From positions 1 to 18,220 of the forward strand of contig JAGODN010000008.1 of the NCBI GenBank assembly GCA_017998195.1: a stretch of 18,220 nucleotides of DNA, written 5' to 3'. Below are positions 1 through 7,510 of this stretch, one piece after another. The stretch comes from Desulfobulbus sp. Lineage in GTDB: Bacteria; Desulfobacterota; Desulfobulbia; Desulfobulbales; Desulfobulbaceae. Below the pieces are notes generated by a model. It saw nothing but the letters and a program-made list of their open reading frames with translations, made no database searches and was not told the DNA's origin. Positions within the stretch are counted from its first letter, which is position 1. Each line of letters begins with the position of its first letter. A program made the position numbers and the translations under genes.

Positions 1-55
1 TGACCAGGAGTGATCCTTGTTCTTACCCAACAACCTGATAGGATTCAAGCAGTAA

Positions 56-84
56 ACAGTGTTTCGCCGCCTGCTTCGGCGGCC
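56..84. repeat. Hairpin repeat, copy 1
   Basis: This stretch starts with ACAGTGTTTCG and runs into a perfect 6-bp hairpin (GCCGCC, loop TGCTTC, GGCGGC, 66-83). A closely similar stretch recurs at 424-450, differing mainly by one inserted G and a C-to-T change before the shared TGCTTCGGC core. It has no T-tract on the plus side, so it is not a standard terminator. Its role is unknown. Confidence 0.45.
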
Positions 85-231
85 AAGACGAACGGCCTCA
101 GCCGGCGAAAGGTGTGGCCGGATGGACCGGGTTGCCTGATGCCGTTCCCCGGAAATCCATTCGATCCGGCAGAAAGACCGCTGCGTTCACCCGGAAGACA
201 GGGTCGCCGGTGCAGCACACCGAAAATAGTA

Positions 232-261
232 TTGACTGGCAAGGAACCGGTTTGCTATACC
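232..261 (+). promoter_or_regulatory. Candidate sigma-70-type promoter for coaD or a leader RNA
   Basis: A TTGACT hexamer (232-237, 5/6 match to the -35 consensus) is followed after 18 nt by TATACC (256-261, 4/6 match to -10). Transcription would begin near 268, giving a leader of roughly 230 nt before the coaD start codon. This is the best promoter-like pair seen upstream of coaD. It is a consensus match by eye, not a measured start site. Confidence 0.4.
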
Positions 262-316
262 TGACCGCCATTCGACATCCCGTCACCACCGGTTTTCAAA
301 AAAAATCCGGGCGCTA

Positions 317-416
317 GGTGCCGGCACAAAGCCGCCCGTTGGCCATCGTCACCGATGGTCGCCCCGATCGGACCAGGAACCCGGCATAACTCTGCCAATC
401 CCGGGACAACGGCACC
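317..416 (+). ncRNA. Candidate structured leader RNA upstream of coaD
   Basis: GGTGCCG at 317-323 is perfectly complementary to CGGCACC at 410-416 and could close a domain of about 100 nt. Inside it are two local hairpins. The first has an 8-bp stem at 341-348/353-360 with a TCAC loop and one G-T pair. The second pairs GGCA with TGCC (383-386/392-395). The domain lies downstream of the candidate promoter at 232-261 and about 80 nt before the coaD start. It does not match a riboswitch class that I can recognise. The pairing potential is visible in the sequence, but function is inferred and could be chance in GC-rich DNA. Confidence 0.25.
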
Positions 417-423
417 ACAATGG

Positions 424-450
424 ACAGTGTTTCGGCCGCTTGCTTCGGCC
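424..450. repeat. Hairpin repeat, copy 2
   Basis: This is the second copy of the element at 56-84, beginning with the same ACAGTGTTTCG and ending in TGCTTCGGCC. The hairpin here is GGCCG/CGGCC with loop CTTGCTT (434-450). The loop and stem bases have changed but pairing is kept, which hints at a selected structure. It lies 45 nt before the coaD start codon, inside the presumed leader. Confidence 0.45.
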
Positions 451-495
451 TCGCAGGAACCATCGCCCCCAACAACGTCTGGTGCAGGAATTCTG

Positions 496-1026
496 ATGAA
501 AGGAATCTACGCTGGAAGTTTCGACCCGCCGACCAACGGCCACCTGTGGATGATCGAACAGGGTGCCAAGCTGTTCTGCAAATTCTACGTGGCCATCGGC
601 CAGAACTCGCAGAAGGCCTACACCTTCACGCTGGAGGAGCGGGTCGAGATGCTGCAGGAGATGTGTGCTGATTTCGACAATGTCGAAGTGGTCCAGTTCG
701 AAAACAAGTTCCTGGTCAAATATGCCGAGTCCATCGGGGTGGATTACATCCTGCGCGGCATCAGGAACGAAAAAGACTACACCTACGAACGCGGCATGCG
801 CTATGTCAACAGCAACATGAATAACACCATCCAGACGTTGTTCATGATGTCGCCCCGGTTCCTGGTCGAGGTCAGTTCCAGCCTGGTCAAGGGGCTGGTC
901 GGCTCGGACGACTGGGAGCATATTGTCCGGGAATACGTGCCGGAATCGGTTTTTTTCCGGATGCTGAAAAAATTCGGCATCATTTCACCTCTCCACAACC
1001 GCCGGCGGGTGCTGGAAAGCATCTGA
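496..1026 (+). CDS. coaD: Pantetheine-phosphate adenylyltransferase (CoaD-like)
   Basis: This enzyme transfers AMP from ATP to 4'-phosphopantetheine to form dephospho-CoA, the penultimate step of cytosolic coenzyme A synthesis. The 176-aa protein has the nucleotidyltransferase signature near its start (AGSFDPPTNGH, residues 6-16, with the HxGH-like TNGH). A lysine in NSQKAYTF and the ERVEML segment follow, then LRGIRNEKDYTYE (LRG-R/D-YE block) and VSSSLVK near residue 130, equivalent to the ISS-LVK motif of CoaD. The frame is open upstream to 355, but ATG 496 is chosen because AGGAA (486-490) sits 5 nt before it and the family begins there. It is somewhat longer than typical CoaD (about 160 aa), with a basic C-terminal tail. 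The gene stands alone and converges on the CBS gene. A related nucleotidyltransferase with a different substrate is possible. Confidence 0.78.
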   Translation: MKGIYAGSFDPPTNGHLWMIEQGAKLFCKFYVAIGQNSQKAYTFTLEERVEMLQEMCADFDNVEVVQFENKFLVKYAESIGVDYILRGIRNEKDYTYERGMRYVNSNMNNTIQTLFMMSPRFLVEVSSSLVKGLVGSDDWEHIVREYVPESVFFRMLKKFGIISPLHNRRRVLESI

Positions 1027-1170
1027 AAAAGAGCGCGGCTGGCCTTCCGCCGACCATCGCGAGGCAACGCTGGCCCGGCATTGTTCGGGAGATTCAGGAC
1101 CCGACAGGATTTAGCCAGTACACTTGGGGCCCGTCACCTGCCCCGCCCCATCGAGCCCGAAAAAACCCGC

Positions 1171-1204
1171 AAAAAAGCCCTGGCATTTCTGCCAGGGCTT
1201 TTTT
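1171..1204. terminator. Bidirectional intrinsic terminator between coaD and the CBS gene
   Basis: A perfect 15-bp inverted repeat is present: AAAAAAGCCCTGGCA (1171-1185), loop TTTC, TGCCAGGGCTTTTTT (1190-1204). The GC-rich core is flanked by an A-run on one side and a T-run on the other, so it can terminate transcription in both directions. It lies 145 nt after the coaD stop and about 100 nt after the stop of the convergent CBS gene, and would also end the nuo transcript. Confidence 0.92.
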
Positions 1205-1306
1205 GTTGTTCGTCGAATTGGGTGTTCCGAATAAACCGCATGAACGGTGTCAGAACAACTCCCTGGCTGAAACGGTCGGAGCGCAGCCCCTTCGTTCAGG
1301 CCGGGA

Positions 1307-1750
1307 TCAACCCGGGTACTTGCCCTCGATGTAATCCTTGAGGTAGTGGTTCTCCACCTCGCGGATACTGATCTGCGCATTGACCACGTCGCCGATGGAC
1401 ACCAAGCCTTTCAATTCTTTTTTGTCCATGATCGGGATGTGACGAATACGATTCTCGGTCATGACCGCCTGCAGATAATCGACGGTATCCTCTTCCGAGG
1501 CGCAGATAATATTCCTGGTCATTACCTGGCTGACCTTCTGCAGACTGCAGTTTTCCACGCAGCCCTCGTGCACGGCTTTGAGGATATCGTTGGGGGCGAC
1601 GATGCCAACGATCTCGTCCGTGTCGTTGACCACGATCAGCGAACCGATCCTGTTGCTGAACAATTTTGCGGTGGCAGCCATCAGCGTACTGTTTTCGTTG
1701 ATGGTGTACACCTTGGTTCCCTTGACCTTGAGAATATCTTTCACTTTCAT
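1307..1750 (-). CDS. Two-CBS-domain protein
   Basis: This is a 147-aa soluble protein made almost entirely of a tandem CBS pair. CBS1 is about residues 5-62, ending in the GIVAPNDIL motif. CBS2 is about residues 72-130, with RHIPIMDKK and GLVSIGDVV. Such Bateman modules usually bind adenine nucleotides (AMP, ATP, SAM) or NAD-like ligands and regulate partner proteins. No catalytic domain is attached, so it would act in trans or as a dimer. ATG 1750 is chosen over the upstream in-frame ATG at 1795 because AAGGAG lies 7-8 nt before it and the domain starts immediately. It follows nuoN by 82 nt with no terminator seen between them, so it is probably co-transcribed with nuo. The actual ligand and partner cannot be read from the sequence. 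Confidence 0.9.
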   Translation of the reverse strand: MKVKDILKVKGTKVYTINENSTLMAATAKLFSNRIGSLIVVNDTDEIVGIVAPNDILKAVHEGCVENCSLQKVSQVMTRNIICASEEDTVDYLQAVMTENRIRHIPIMDKKELKGLVSIGDVVNAQISIREVENHYLKDYIEGKYPG

Positions 1751-1832
1751 GGGGTGACTCCTTGAAGAGAGATTTACTGGCCGGATACCCGTCAAGCAGG
1801 GCGCCGAATCCCTGGCCGGGCGGGATTCTCCA

Positions 1833-3251
1833 TCAGATGGCTATCGGGTACAGACTGATGGCGAACACGCAGACCGCCAAGATAAAAGTGCAAATCGGTG
1901 CCAGCCCGCCGACGGCGCGTTCGTTGAACTGATCCTCCGGCTCGTAAAAGTACATGGTAATGATGAGCCGCAGGTAATACCACATGGAAATAATACTGCT
2001 GACAATACCCAGTACGGCCAGTACAACCTGCCCTGCGTCAATGGCGCTGGTGATGATGTAGAATTTGCCCATGAAACCGGCGGTCGGCGGGATTCCGGCC
2101 ATGGAGAGCAGGAAAATGCTGATCGCTGCGGCCGAGTAGGGCCTGGACTTGGCAAGCCCCTTGAAGTCATCGAAGGTCTTGCGCTGTTCGCCCGTCCCGC
2201 CCAGATAGGACAGGGCGGCAAAGATACCCAGGGTGCTGGCCGCGTACGCAGCCAGGTAGAAGGCGATGACACTGCCGGTGAACTCCTGGGTGCTGACCGC
2301 CACCAGGGCGATGAGCAGGTAACCGCTGTGGACGATGCCGGAAGCAGCCAGCATGCGCTTGAGGGACTGCTGACCGATGGCGATCAGGTTGCCGCCGAAC
2401 ATGGTCAGAATCGAAATGTAGAACAGGTATTTGACCCAGCCGGCGTGCAGACCCGGATCGAGCACCAGGAAGTTGGCGAACACGGCAAAGATGGCGGTCT
2501 TCAGAGCGGTGGCCATGTAGCCGGTAATGGGAACGGAGGCACCGTCATAGACATCCACCACCCAGGCATGGAACGGGAAGGCGGCTGCCTTGAACAGAAA
2601 GGCCACGAGGATGAAAAAGGCCCCGCCGATGATCGCCGGCGACTGGAGGAAGGCATGAGTGCTCAGATATTGGCCGATCAGCGGAAACTTGGTGCTGCCG
2701 GCGGCGCCATAAATGAGGGCGCTGCCCATGACCAGGAAACTCCCGGCAAAGGCGCCGAGCATGAGGTACTTGAGGAGCGCTTCCGTGCTGATCACATTCT
2801 TGCGGTCATAACCGACGAGAATGTAGATGGCCAGGGACATGATCTCCAAGGCGATGAACACAGTAATCAACTCCTGGGCCATGGTCAGGAGCAGCATGCC
2901 AGACGCGGCGAACACGGTCAGGCTGTAGTACTCGGTGGTGCAGAAGGAATTCTGTTTGAAGTACGATTGCGAACTCAAGGCGGTGAACAACCCGCAGGCC
3001 AGGATGATGAGGCCGGCAGCCTTGGAGAAGTTGCTGACCACCAGAATCCCATTGAAAACATCCCCGTACAGGGCGGTGCTGCCGGTGACGCACGATCCCA
3101 ACTGCACAAGAAAGGCGATACCGAACACCCCGGCACACCCGTAGGCTGCGACCTCGTGGGAGAGTTGATCATAGGCGGAGGCGATCATCAGCAGGATGGC
3201 CCCGGCGCCGACGATAATCAGTGGCAAAAGTAGCATTAACTCGTTCGTCAT
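1833..3251 (-). CDS. nuoN: NADH-quinone oxidoreductase subunit N
   Basis: NuoN is one of the three antiporter-like proton-pumping subunits in the complex I membrane arm. The 472-aa product is hydrophobic throughout, with the many transmembrane helices expected of the family (14). Key landmarks are EIMSLAIYILVGY, carrying the TM5 glutamate, and KAAAFPFHAWVVDVYDGA, with the conserved lysine and the FPFH-W-D motif. Further on is the ALKTAIFAVFANF segment, with the conserved second lysine. Length is normal for NuoN. The start at 3251 gives a typical N-terminus (MTNELMLLL), although the ribosome binding site is weak. It begins 15 nt after the nuoM stop, consistent with coupled translation. It is the last structural subunit of the operon and is followed by the CBS gene. 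Confidence 0.96.
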   Translation of the reverse strand: MTNELMLLLPLIIVGAGAILLMIASAYDQLSHEVAAYGCAGVFGIAFLVQLGSCVTGSTALYGDVFNGILVVSNFSKAAGLIILACGLFTALSSQSYFKQNSFCTTEYYSLTVFAASGMLLLTMAQELITVFIALEIMSLAIYILVGYDRKNVISTEALLKYLMLGAFAGSFLVMGSALIYGAAGSTKFPLIGQYLSTHAFLQSPAIIGGAFFILVAFLFKAAAFPFHAWVVDVYDGASVPITGYMATALKTAIFAVFANFLVLDPGLHAGWVKYLFYISILTMFGGNLIAIGQQSLKRMLAASGIVHSGYLLIALVAVSTQEFTGSVIAFYLAAYAASTLGIFAALSYLGGTGEQRKTFDDFKGLAKSRPYSAAAISIFLLSMAGIPPTAGFMGKFYIITSAIDAGQVVLAVLGIVSSIISMWYYLRLIITMYFYEPEDQFNERAVGGLAPICTFILAVCVFAISLYPIAI

Positions 3252-3266
3252 GATGGAAATCCAGCC

Positions 3267-4787
3267 CTATTTCTGTTCAAAGGTGAGCCCAGATATCTGA
3301 GCGTTGCTTACCGGTGCCTGTGCGACCACAGGGGTCTTCTGCTCGAACTGCATCGCCGTGGAAGGCGTGATCTTGCTCAGGAAGGGATGGGGGTAGATGC
3401 CCATGATGATGATGAGGAGAATCACCGGCAGGAAGGTCAGCCCCTCGACCAGAGTGAGATCCTTGAAGTTTTCAGAAGTTGCGCTGGTTTTTTCATAGAA
3501 GACCCGCTGGAACATCCACAGCATGTAGCAGACCCCGACAATAAGGGTGGCGCCGGCCAGCACACCGATGACCACGTTGAACTTGATCGCGCCGAGAATG
3601 ATCATGAACTCGCCGATGAACCCGCTGGTACCGGGCAGACCCACGGAGGCGAGCATGGCAATGGCGAAGTACATGGCAAAGACCGGCGCCTTGGCGGCCA
3701 GACCTCCGAGATCGTCGATGGTGCGTGTCTTGCTGCGTTCTTCGAGCAGGCCGACGAAGAGGAACAGCACACCGGTGCTGGTGGCGTGGGCCACGATCTG
3801 GTAGATGCTGCCGGTCAGGGCCTGCACGTTCATGCAGAACACCCCGAGCGCAATCACACCCATGTGCGAAGCGGAGGAAAAGGCGAGCATCCGCTTGATA
3901 TCTTTTTGGGTAATGGCGGCGATACCGCAGTAGAGCATGCCGATCACGCCGGAATAGGCCAGAAGGATGGCAAAGCGGGCGAACTGTTCGTCGAATACCG
4001 GCACCACGAAGCGGATGACGCCGTACACACCGATCTTGGCCATGATGGCGGACAGGACAAAGGTGGCGGCGGTGGGCGCCTCGGTGTAGGCGTCGGGCAG
4101 CCAGGTGTGGAAGGGAAAGAGCGGAATCTTGATGGCAAAGGCGATCATGAATCCGAAGAAGGCCACTGCGGCGACTCTGCCGGTCAGGTTGAGCCGCGCC
4201 ATCTCGCTCATCGAGAAGTTCCACTCGTTGAACTGACCGTGATAGCTCACGCCAAGGTAGATGAGGGCGGCCAGCATGAGCAGAGATCCGGCGATGGTGT
4301 ACAGGGTGATCTTGAGGGTGGCCGGCAGCCGTTTCGGTCCGCCATAGAGGCCGAGCATGAAGAACACCGGCAGCAGCATGATCTCCCAGAAGATATAGAA
4401 CAGCACCATGTCCGCGGCGCAGACCGCGCCGGTCATGGCACCCTGCACGATGAGCAGGTTCGCGTAGTAGCCCTTCTCCTGGGTGCGGAACACCAAGTAA
4501 ACCATGGGCAGCAGCACCGAGGCGGCCATGAGGATGAACAGGCTGATGCCGTCAATGCCCAGGTGATAGGAGATGCCCAGCGACTTGATCCAGGGGATGT
4601 ACTCGACGAATTCGAGTTGTCCGGTGGATTTGAAGCCGAAGTAGAGGTCCAGGCTCAAAACCAGGGTTGCCAGCGAGATGACGAGCCCCGTGCTCCTCGC
4701 AACCATCCTGCTGGCCGGACTGGCGAGCAGCAGCAGTCCGGCGAGGATGGGGAGAAAGATTATGACGGAAAGGACATGTTCGAACAT
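3267..4787 (-). CDS. nuoM: NADH-quinone oxidoreductase subunit M
   Basis: NuoM is an antiporter-like proton-translocating subunit located between NuoL and NuoN in the membrane arm. The 506-aa product shows the family's landmarks. FYIFWEIMLLPVFFMLGLYGG carries the TM5 glutamate (about residue 135). Then come FAIKIPLFPFHTWLPDAY with the TM7 lysine (about residue 220), and ITQKDIKRMLAFSSASHMG. The start is supported by AGGAAGGTG 6-7 nt upstream of ATG 4787. Twelve nt separate it from nuoL and 15 nt from nuoN. The C-terminus carries a short Gln/Ala/Val-rich tail in which the tetrapeptide FEQK appears twice. This is not part of the conserved transmembrane core. Confidence 0.97.
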   Translation of the reverse strand: MFEHVLSVIIFLPILAGLLLLASPASRMVARSTGLVISLATLVLSLDLYFGFKSTGQLEFVEYIPWIKSLGISYHLGIDGISLFILMAASVLLPMVYLVFRTQEKGYYANLLIVQGAMTGAVCAADMVLFYIFWEIMLLPVFFMLGLYGGPKRLPATLKITLYTIAGSLLMLAALIYLGVSYHGQFNEWNFSMSEMARLNLTGRVAAVAFFGFMIAFAIKIPLFPFHTWLPDAYTEAPTAATFVLSAIMAKIGVYGVIRFVVPVFDEQFARFAILLAYSGVIGMLYCGIAAITQKDIKRMLAFSSASHMGVIALGVFCMNVQALTGSIYQIVAHATSTGVLFLFVGLLEERSKTRTIDDLGGLAAKAPVFAMYFAIAMLASVGLPGTSGFIGEFMIILGAIKFNVVIGVLAGATLIVGVCYMLWMFQRVFYEKTSATSENFKDLTLVEGLTFLPVILLIIIMGIYPHPFLSKITPSTAMQFEQKTPVVAQAPVSNAQISGLTFEQK

Positions 4788-4799
4788 TCTTTCACCTTC

Positions 4800-6698
4800 C
4801 TAGTTCAGCGATTGAGAGAGGAAAAGGCTCATGAGGCTCAGCCCGACGACCATGTAGATGGCGTACACCCGGACATACCCGACCTGGAGGGCCTTGAAGG
4901 CCGTGCCCAGCACCATGTAGAGCCGCGCAGCCCCCTTGACAGGACTGTCGGTGACATTCGGTTCGATGGTCTTCCAGATCGCCGTGCCGATGGCCTTGTA
5001 CGGCTGCACGAAAACCGCGTTGTACAGTTCGTCAACATAGAACTTGTTGTAGGCGAAGCTGGCAAAGCCTTTGAAAGCAGGTTCCTGGGCTCCCTGGCCG
5101 AACTTGCTGTAGGCGATCTTCACGCCGACCGCGAAAGCGGCAATGCTTGCCACGATGGCGAGAACCTGCAGCATGGCCGAACTGTGGTGGTGCTCGGTCA
5201 GACTCGGCTCAAGCCAATGGGAGATGGTCAGGACGCCGGGGAAGTTGAGGAAGCCGGCGAAAACGGCGCCAACGGCCAGGATGATCAGCGGCACGGTCAT
5301 CACGGCCGGCGATTCCTGGGCATGTTCGTAGGCGTGGTGATCCCTGGGTTCGCCATGGAAGACAACGAAGATCATCCGGAAGGTGTAGTAAGCCGTCATT
5401 CCGGCCACGAGCACACCGATCATCCAGATGCCGTAATGGCCGGTGGCAAGTGCACTGTAGAGGATTTCATCCTTGCTGAAGAATCCCGAGAAGGGTGGGC
5501 AGCCGGCAAGGGCCAGGGCGCCGATCACCATGGTGAGGTAGGTCTTCGGCATTTTGGCCCTGAGTCCGCCCATCTTCCAGATGTTCTGCTCATGGTGCAG
5601 GGCGTAGATGACCGAACCGGCGCCAAGGAAGAGCAGGGCCTTGAAAAAGGCGTGGGTGAACACGTGGAAAATACCGGCCGAGTAGGCGGCGACACCGACA
5701 CCGGCGAACATGTACCCCAACTGGCTGACCGTGGAGTAGGCCAGCACTTTCTTGATGTCATCCTGGAACATGCCGAAGATGGCGGCAAGCAGGGCGGTGA
5801 GAATGCCCACCCAGGCGACAATGGTTCCGGCCAGTTCCACATGGGCGTAGAGGAAACTGAAGCGGGCAACCATGTACACACCGGCGGTGACCATGGTAGC
5901 GGCATGGATGAGAGCGGATACAGGGGTGGGACCGGCCATGGCGTCGGGCAACCAGACATAGAGCGGAATCTGTGCCGACTTGCCGGTGGCGCCGACAAAG
6001 AGGAGCAGGCAGACGGTCAGGGCAATGGCCGGGGTCAGGTGATGGACGTTGGCCTTGAGCGAGAGGTAATCGAAGCCCTGCGCGCCGACGGCCCAGAAAA
6101 GGAAGGCCATGCCGAGCACGAACCCGAGGTCGCCGATGCGGTTGACGATGAAGGCCTTGTTGCCGGCCAGCACGTTCTCGCGGTCTTCACTGTAATAGCT
6201 GATGAGCAGATACGAGCAGAGGCCGACGCCCTCCCAGCCGACGAACATGACGACCGGGCCGTCTCCGAGCACGAGCACGAGCATGCTGCCCAGGAACAGG
6301 TTCATGTAGGCGAAGAACTTGCCGTAGTTCTTGTCCCCGCCCATGTAGCCGATGGAATAGACGTGAATGAGCGTGCCGATCAGGGTGACGAACAGCAGCA
6401 TCAGACAGCTGAGCGGGTCCGCCAGGAAGCCCATGTTGATGTGCAGGTCGCCGACGCTGAACCAGGTGAAGGCGTTGTGGGTCAGGAACCGGGACTCGGG
6501 CGGCAGAGCTTTCAGGGCGAAGAAGACCTTGAGCGCCAGCACGAAGGAGAGGACCGGTCCCACACAGGCAAGCAGGCCGTAGAACTTTTCAGGCAGCCGC
6601 TTCCTGTTGCAGGTAAAGACGTGCAGCAGTCCGATGACGACTGCACCCAGCAATGGAAAGAGCGGGATCAGACCCAGGTAGGTTGCACTTTGTTCCAT
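4800..6698 (-). CDS. nuoL: NADH-quinone oxidoreductase subunit L
   Basis: NuoL is the distal antiporter-like subunit of complex I, with a long lateral C-terminal helix. The 632-aa product contains VGWEGVGLCSYLLISYY (TM5 Glu), then a KSAQIPLYVWLPDAM block with a conserved Lys and, just after it, GPTPVSALIHAATMVTAGVY, a NuoL hallmark. It continues with DDIKKVLAYSTVSQLGYM. Length is close to E. coli NuoL (613 aa). The frame is also open to a GTG at 6707 that overlaps the nuoK stop. ATG 6698 is preferred because AAGGGTGA lies about 5-6 nt upstream and this gives the family N-terminus MEQSATYLG. The gap to nuoK is 5 nt. No frameshift or missing motif was seen. Confidence 0.96.
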   Translation of the reverse strand: MEQSATYLGLIPLFPLLGAVVIGLLHVFTCNRKRLPEKFYGLLACVGPVLSFVLALKVFFALKALPPESRFLTHNAFTWFSVGDLHINMGFLADPLSCLMLLFVTLIGTLIHVYSIGYMGGDKNYGKFFAYMNLFLGSMLVLVLGDGPVVMFVGWEGVGLCSYLLISYYSEDRENVLAGNKAFIVNRIGDLGFVLGMAFLFWAVGAQGFDYLSLKANVHHLTPAIALTVCLLLFVGATGKSAQIPLYVWLPDAMAGPTPVSALIHAATMVTAGVYMVARFSFLYAHVELAGTIVAWVGILTALLAAIFGMFQDDIKKVLAYSTVSQLGYMFAGVGVAAYSAGIFHVFTHAFFKALLFLGAGSVIYALHHEQNIWKMGGLRAKMPKTYLTMVIGALALAGCPPFSGFFSKDEILYSALATGHYGIWMIGVLVAGMTAYYTFRMIFVVFHGEPRDHHAYEHAQESPAVMTVPLIILAVGAVFAGFLNFPGVLTISHWLEPSLTEHHHSSAMLQVLAIVASIAAFAVGVKIAYSKFGQGAQEPAFKGFASFAYNKFYVDELYNAVFVQPYKAIGTAIWKTIEPNVTDSPVKGAARLYMVLGTAFKALQVGYVRVYAIYMVVGLSLMSLFLSQSLN

Positions 6699-6703
6699 GA
6701 AAA

Positions 6704-7000
6704 TCACCCTTTCAGCAGGCTGAATACGTTCGTATCAAGCTTGCCCTTGTGTTTGTGCAGTAATATCACGACGGCCAGCGCCAGAGCAGCTTCCGCTGCG
6801 GCAACCGCCATGACCATCATCGCCAGCACATGCCCATCCATGCTCTCATGGACCCGCGAGAAGGCGATGAAAGCGAGGTTGGCTGCGTTCAGCATCAGTT
6901 CGATGGACATGAACACGGTGAACACGTTCCGCCTGGAGATGACACCGACAATGCCCAGGCAGAAAAGAATGATGCTGAGAAAGAGGTAATTGTGGATCAT
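6704..7000 (-). CDS. nuoK: NADH-quinone oxidoreductase subunit K
   Basis: NuoK is a three-helix subunit (MrpC-like) of the membrane arm proton pathway. The 98-aa product matches the usual length of about 100. It contains the two buried glutamates of the family: Glu34 in MSIELMLNAANL and Glu70 in AVAAAEAALALAV, both important for proton transfer in E. coli. Its ATG overlaps the nuoJ stop as ATGA (6997-7000), a classic translational coupling. It ends 5 nt before the nuoL ATG. Confidence 0.96.
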   Translation of the reverse strand: MIHNYLFLSIILFCLGIVGVISRRNVFTVFMSIELMLNAANLAFIAFSRVHESMDGHVLAMMVMAVAAAEAALALAVVILLHKHKGKLDTNVFSLLKG

Positions 7001-7506
7001 TTGCCCGTCCCCCTTTTCCCTGCCAGGACGACAGCTCCGACCAGGGAAACCAGAAGCAGAATGGATACGATTTCAAAGGGTACCAACCAGTCCCTGTACA
7101 GGACCAGTCCTACCGGTTTGACGCCGCCGAAGTCGTTGCCGACGAGGTCGGCGGCGAGGTTCGGCAGGGAATTGACGATCTTGCCGAGAAACAGGGCCAC
7201 CGGTGACACCAGCACGATACCGACCAGGATGTTGACCAGTTTCATCTCTTCCCTGGGCAGATCCTCGGCCTGAATATTCAGGAACATGATGATGAAGACG
7301 ATGAGCGACATGATGGCGCCGGCATAGACGATCAGCTGCAGGGCAAAGATCAGTTTGGCCGAAAGCAGGGCGTACAGTCCTGCCAGGCTGATAAGCGTGA
7401 CGATAAAACTCATCGCTCCGTTCATCGGGTGCCGAAAGAGAATCAGTCCAACCGCGCCCAGCACAGCCAGCACTGCGAACCCGTAAAACAACACGTTGAC
7501 TAGCAT
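6997..7506 (-). CDS. nuoJ: NADH-quinone oxidoreductase subunit J
   Basis: NuoJ is a five-helix membrane subunit whose third helix can rotate during turnover and contacts NuoA/K/N. The 169-aa product has the diagnostic YAGAIMSLIVFIIMFLN segment (TM3, around residues 61-77), preceded by GAMSFIVTLISLAGLY. The open frame extends upstream to 7551, but ATG 7506 gives the family N-terminus (MLVNVLFYGF). It has a G-rich ribosome binding site within the end of nuoI. It starts 4 nt after the nuoI stop and ends in an ATGA overlap with nuoK. Confidence 0.95.
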   Translation of the reverse strand: MLVNVLFYGFAVLAVLGAVGLILFRHPMNGAMSFIVTLISLAGLYALLSAKLIFALQLIVYAGAIMSLIVFIIMFLNIQAEDLPREEMKLVNILVGIVLVSPVALFLGKIVNSLPNLAADLVGNDFGGVKPVGLVLYRDWLVPFEIVSILLLVSLVGAVVLAGKRGTGK

Positions 7507-7510
7507 GGTT

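Larger units (their letters stand above)
1..495. other. Non-coding region upstream of coaD
   Basis: About 495 bases contain no reading frame that resembles a protein. The short open frames here have low-complexity Pro/Arg/Gly-rich translations and no fitting ribosome binding site. The region does hold a promoter-like sequence (232-261), several hairpins (56-84, 341-360, 383-395, 424-450) and a long-range complementary pair (317-323 with 410-416). These are listed separately. It is most simply the intergenic and 5' leader region of coaD. The end of an upstream gene could lie just before base 1, but this cannot be judged from here. Confidence 0.6.

Noticed and set aside
320..360. Resemblance to a GEMM-I (cyclic-di-GMP) riboswitch: GCACAAAGCC followed by TCACCGATGG
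   Set aside because: The 5' half, including the GGCAAACC segment and the P2 tetraloop hairpin, is absent. CCATCG pairs locally with CGATGG here, which is incompatible with the GEMM fold.
3387..6989. A 1200-codon open frame on the plus strand, antisense to nuoM, nuoL and part of nuoK
   Set aside because: Its codons are in exact register with those of nuoM and nuoL. It stays open because those genes avoid TTA, CTA and TCA codons. The translation is low-complexity, rich in Gly, Glu, Asp, His and Gln, with no domain, as expected for the complement of GC-rich membrane-protein genes.
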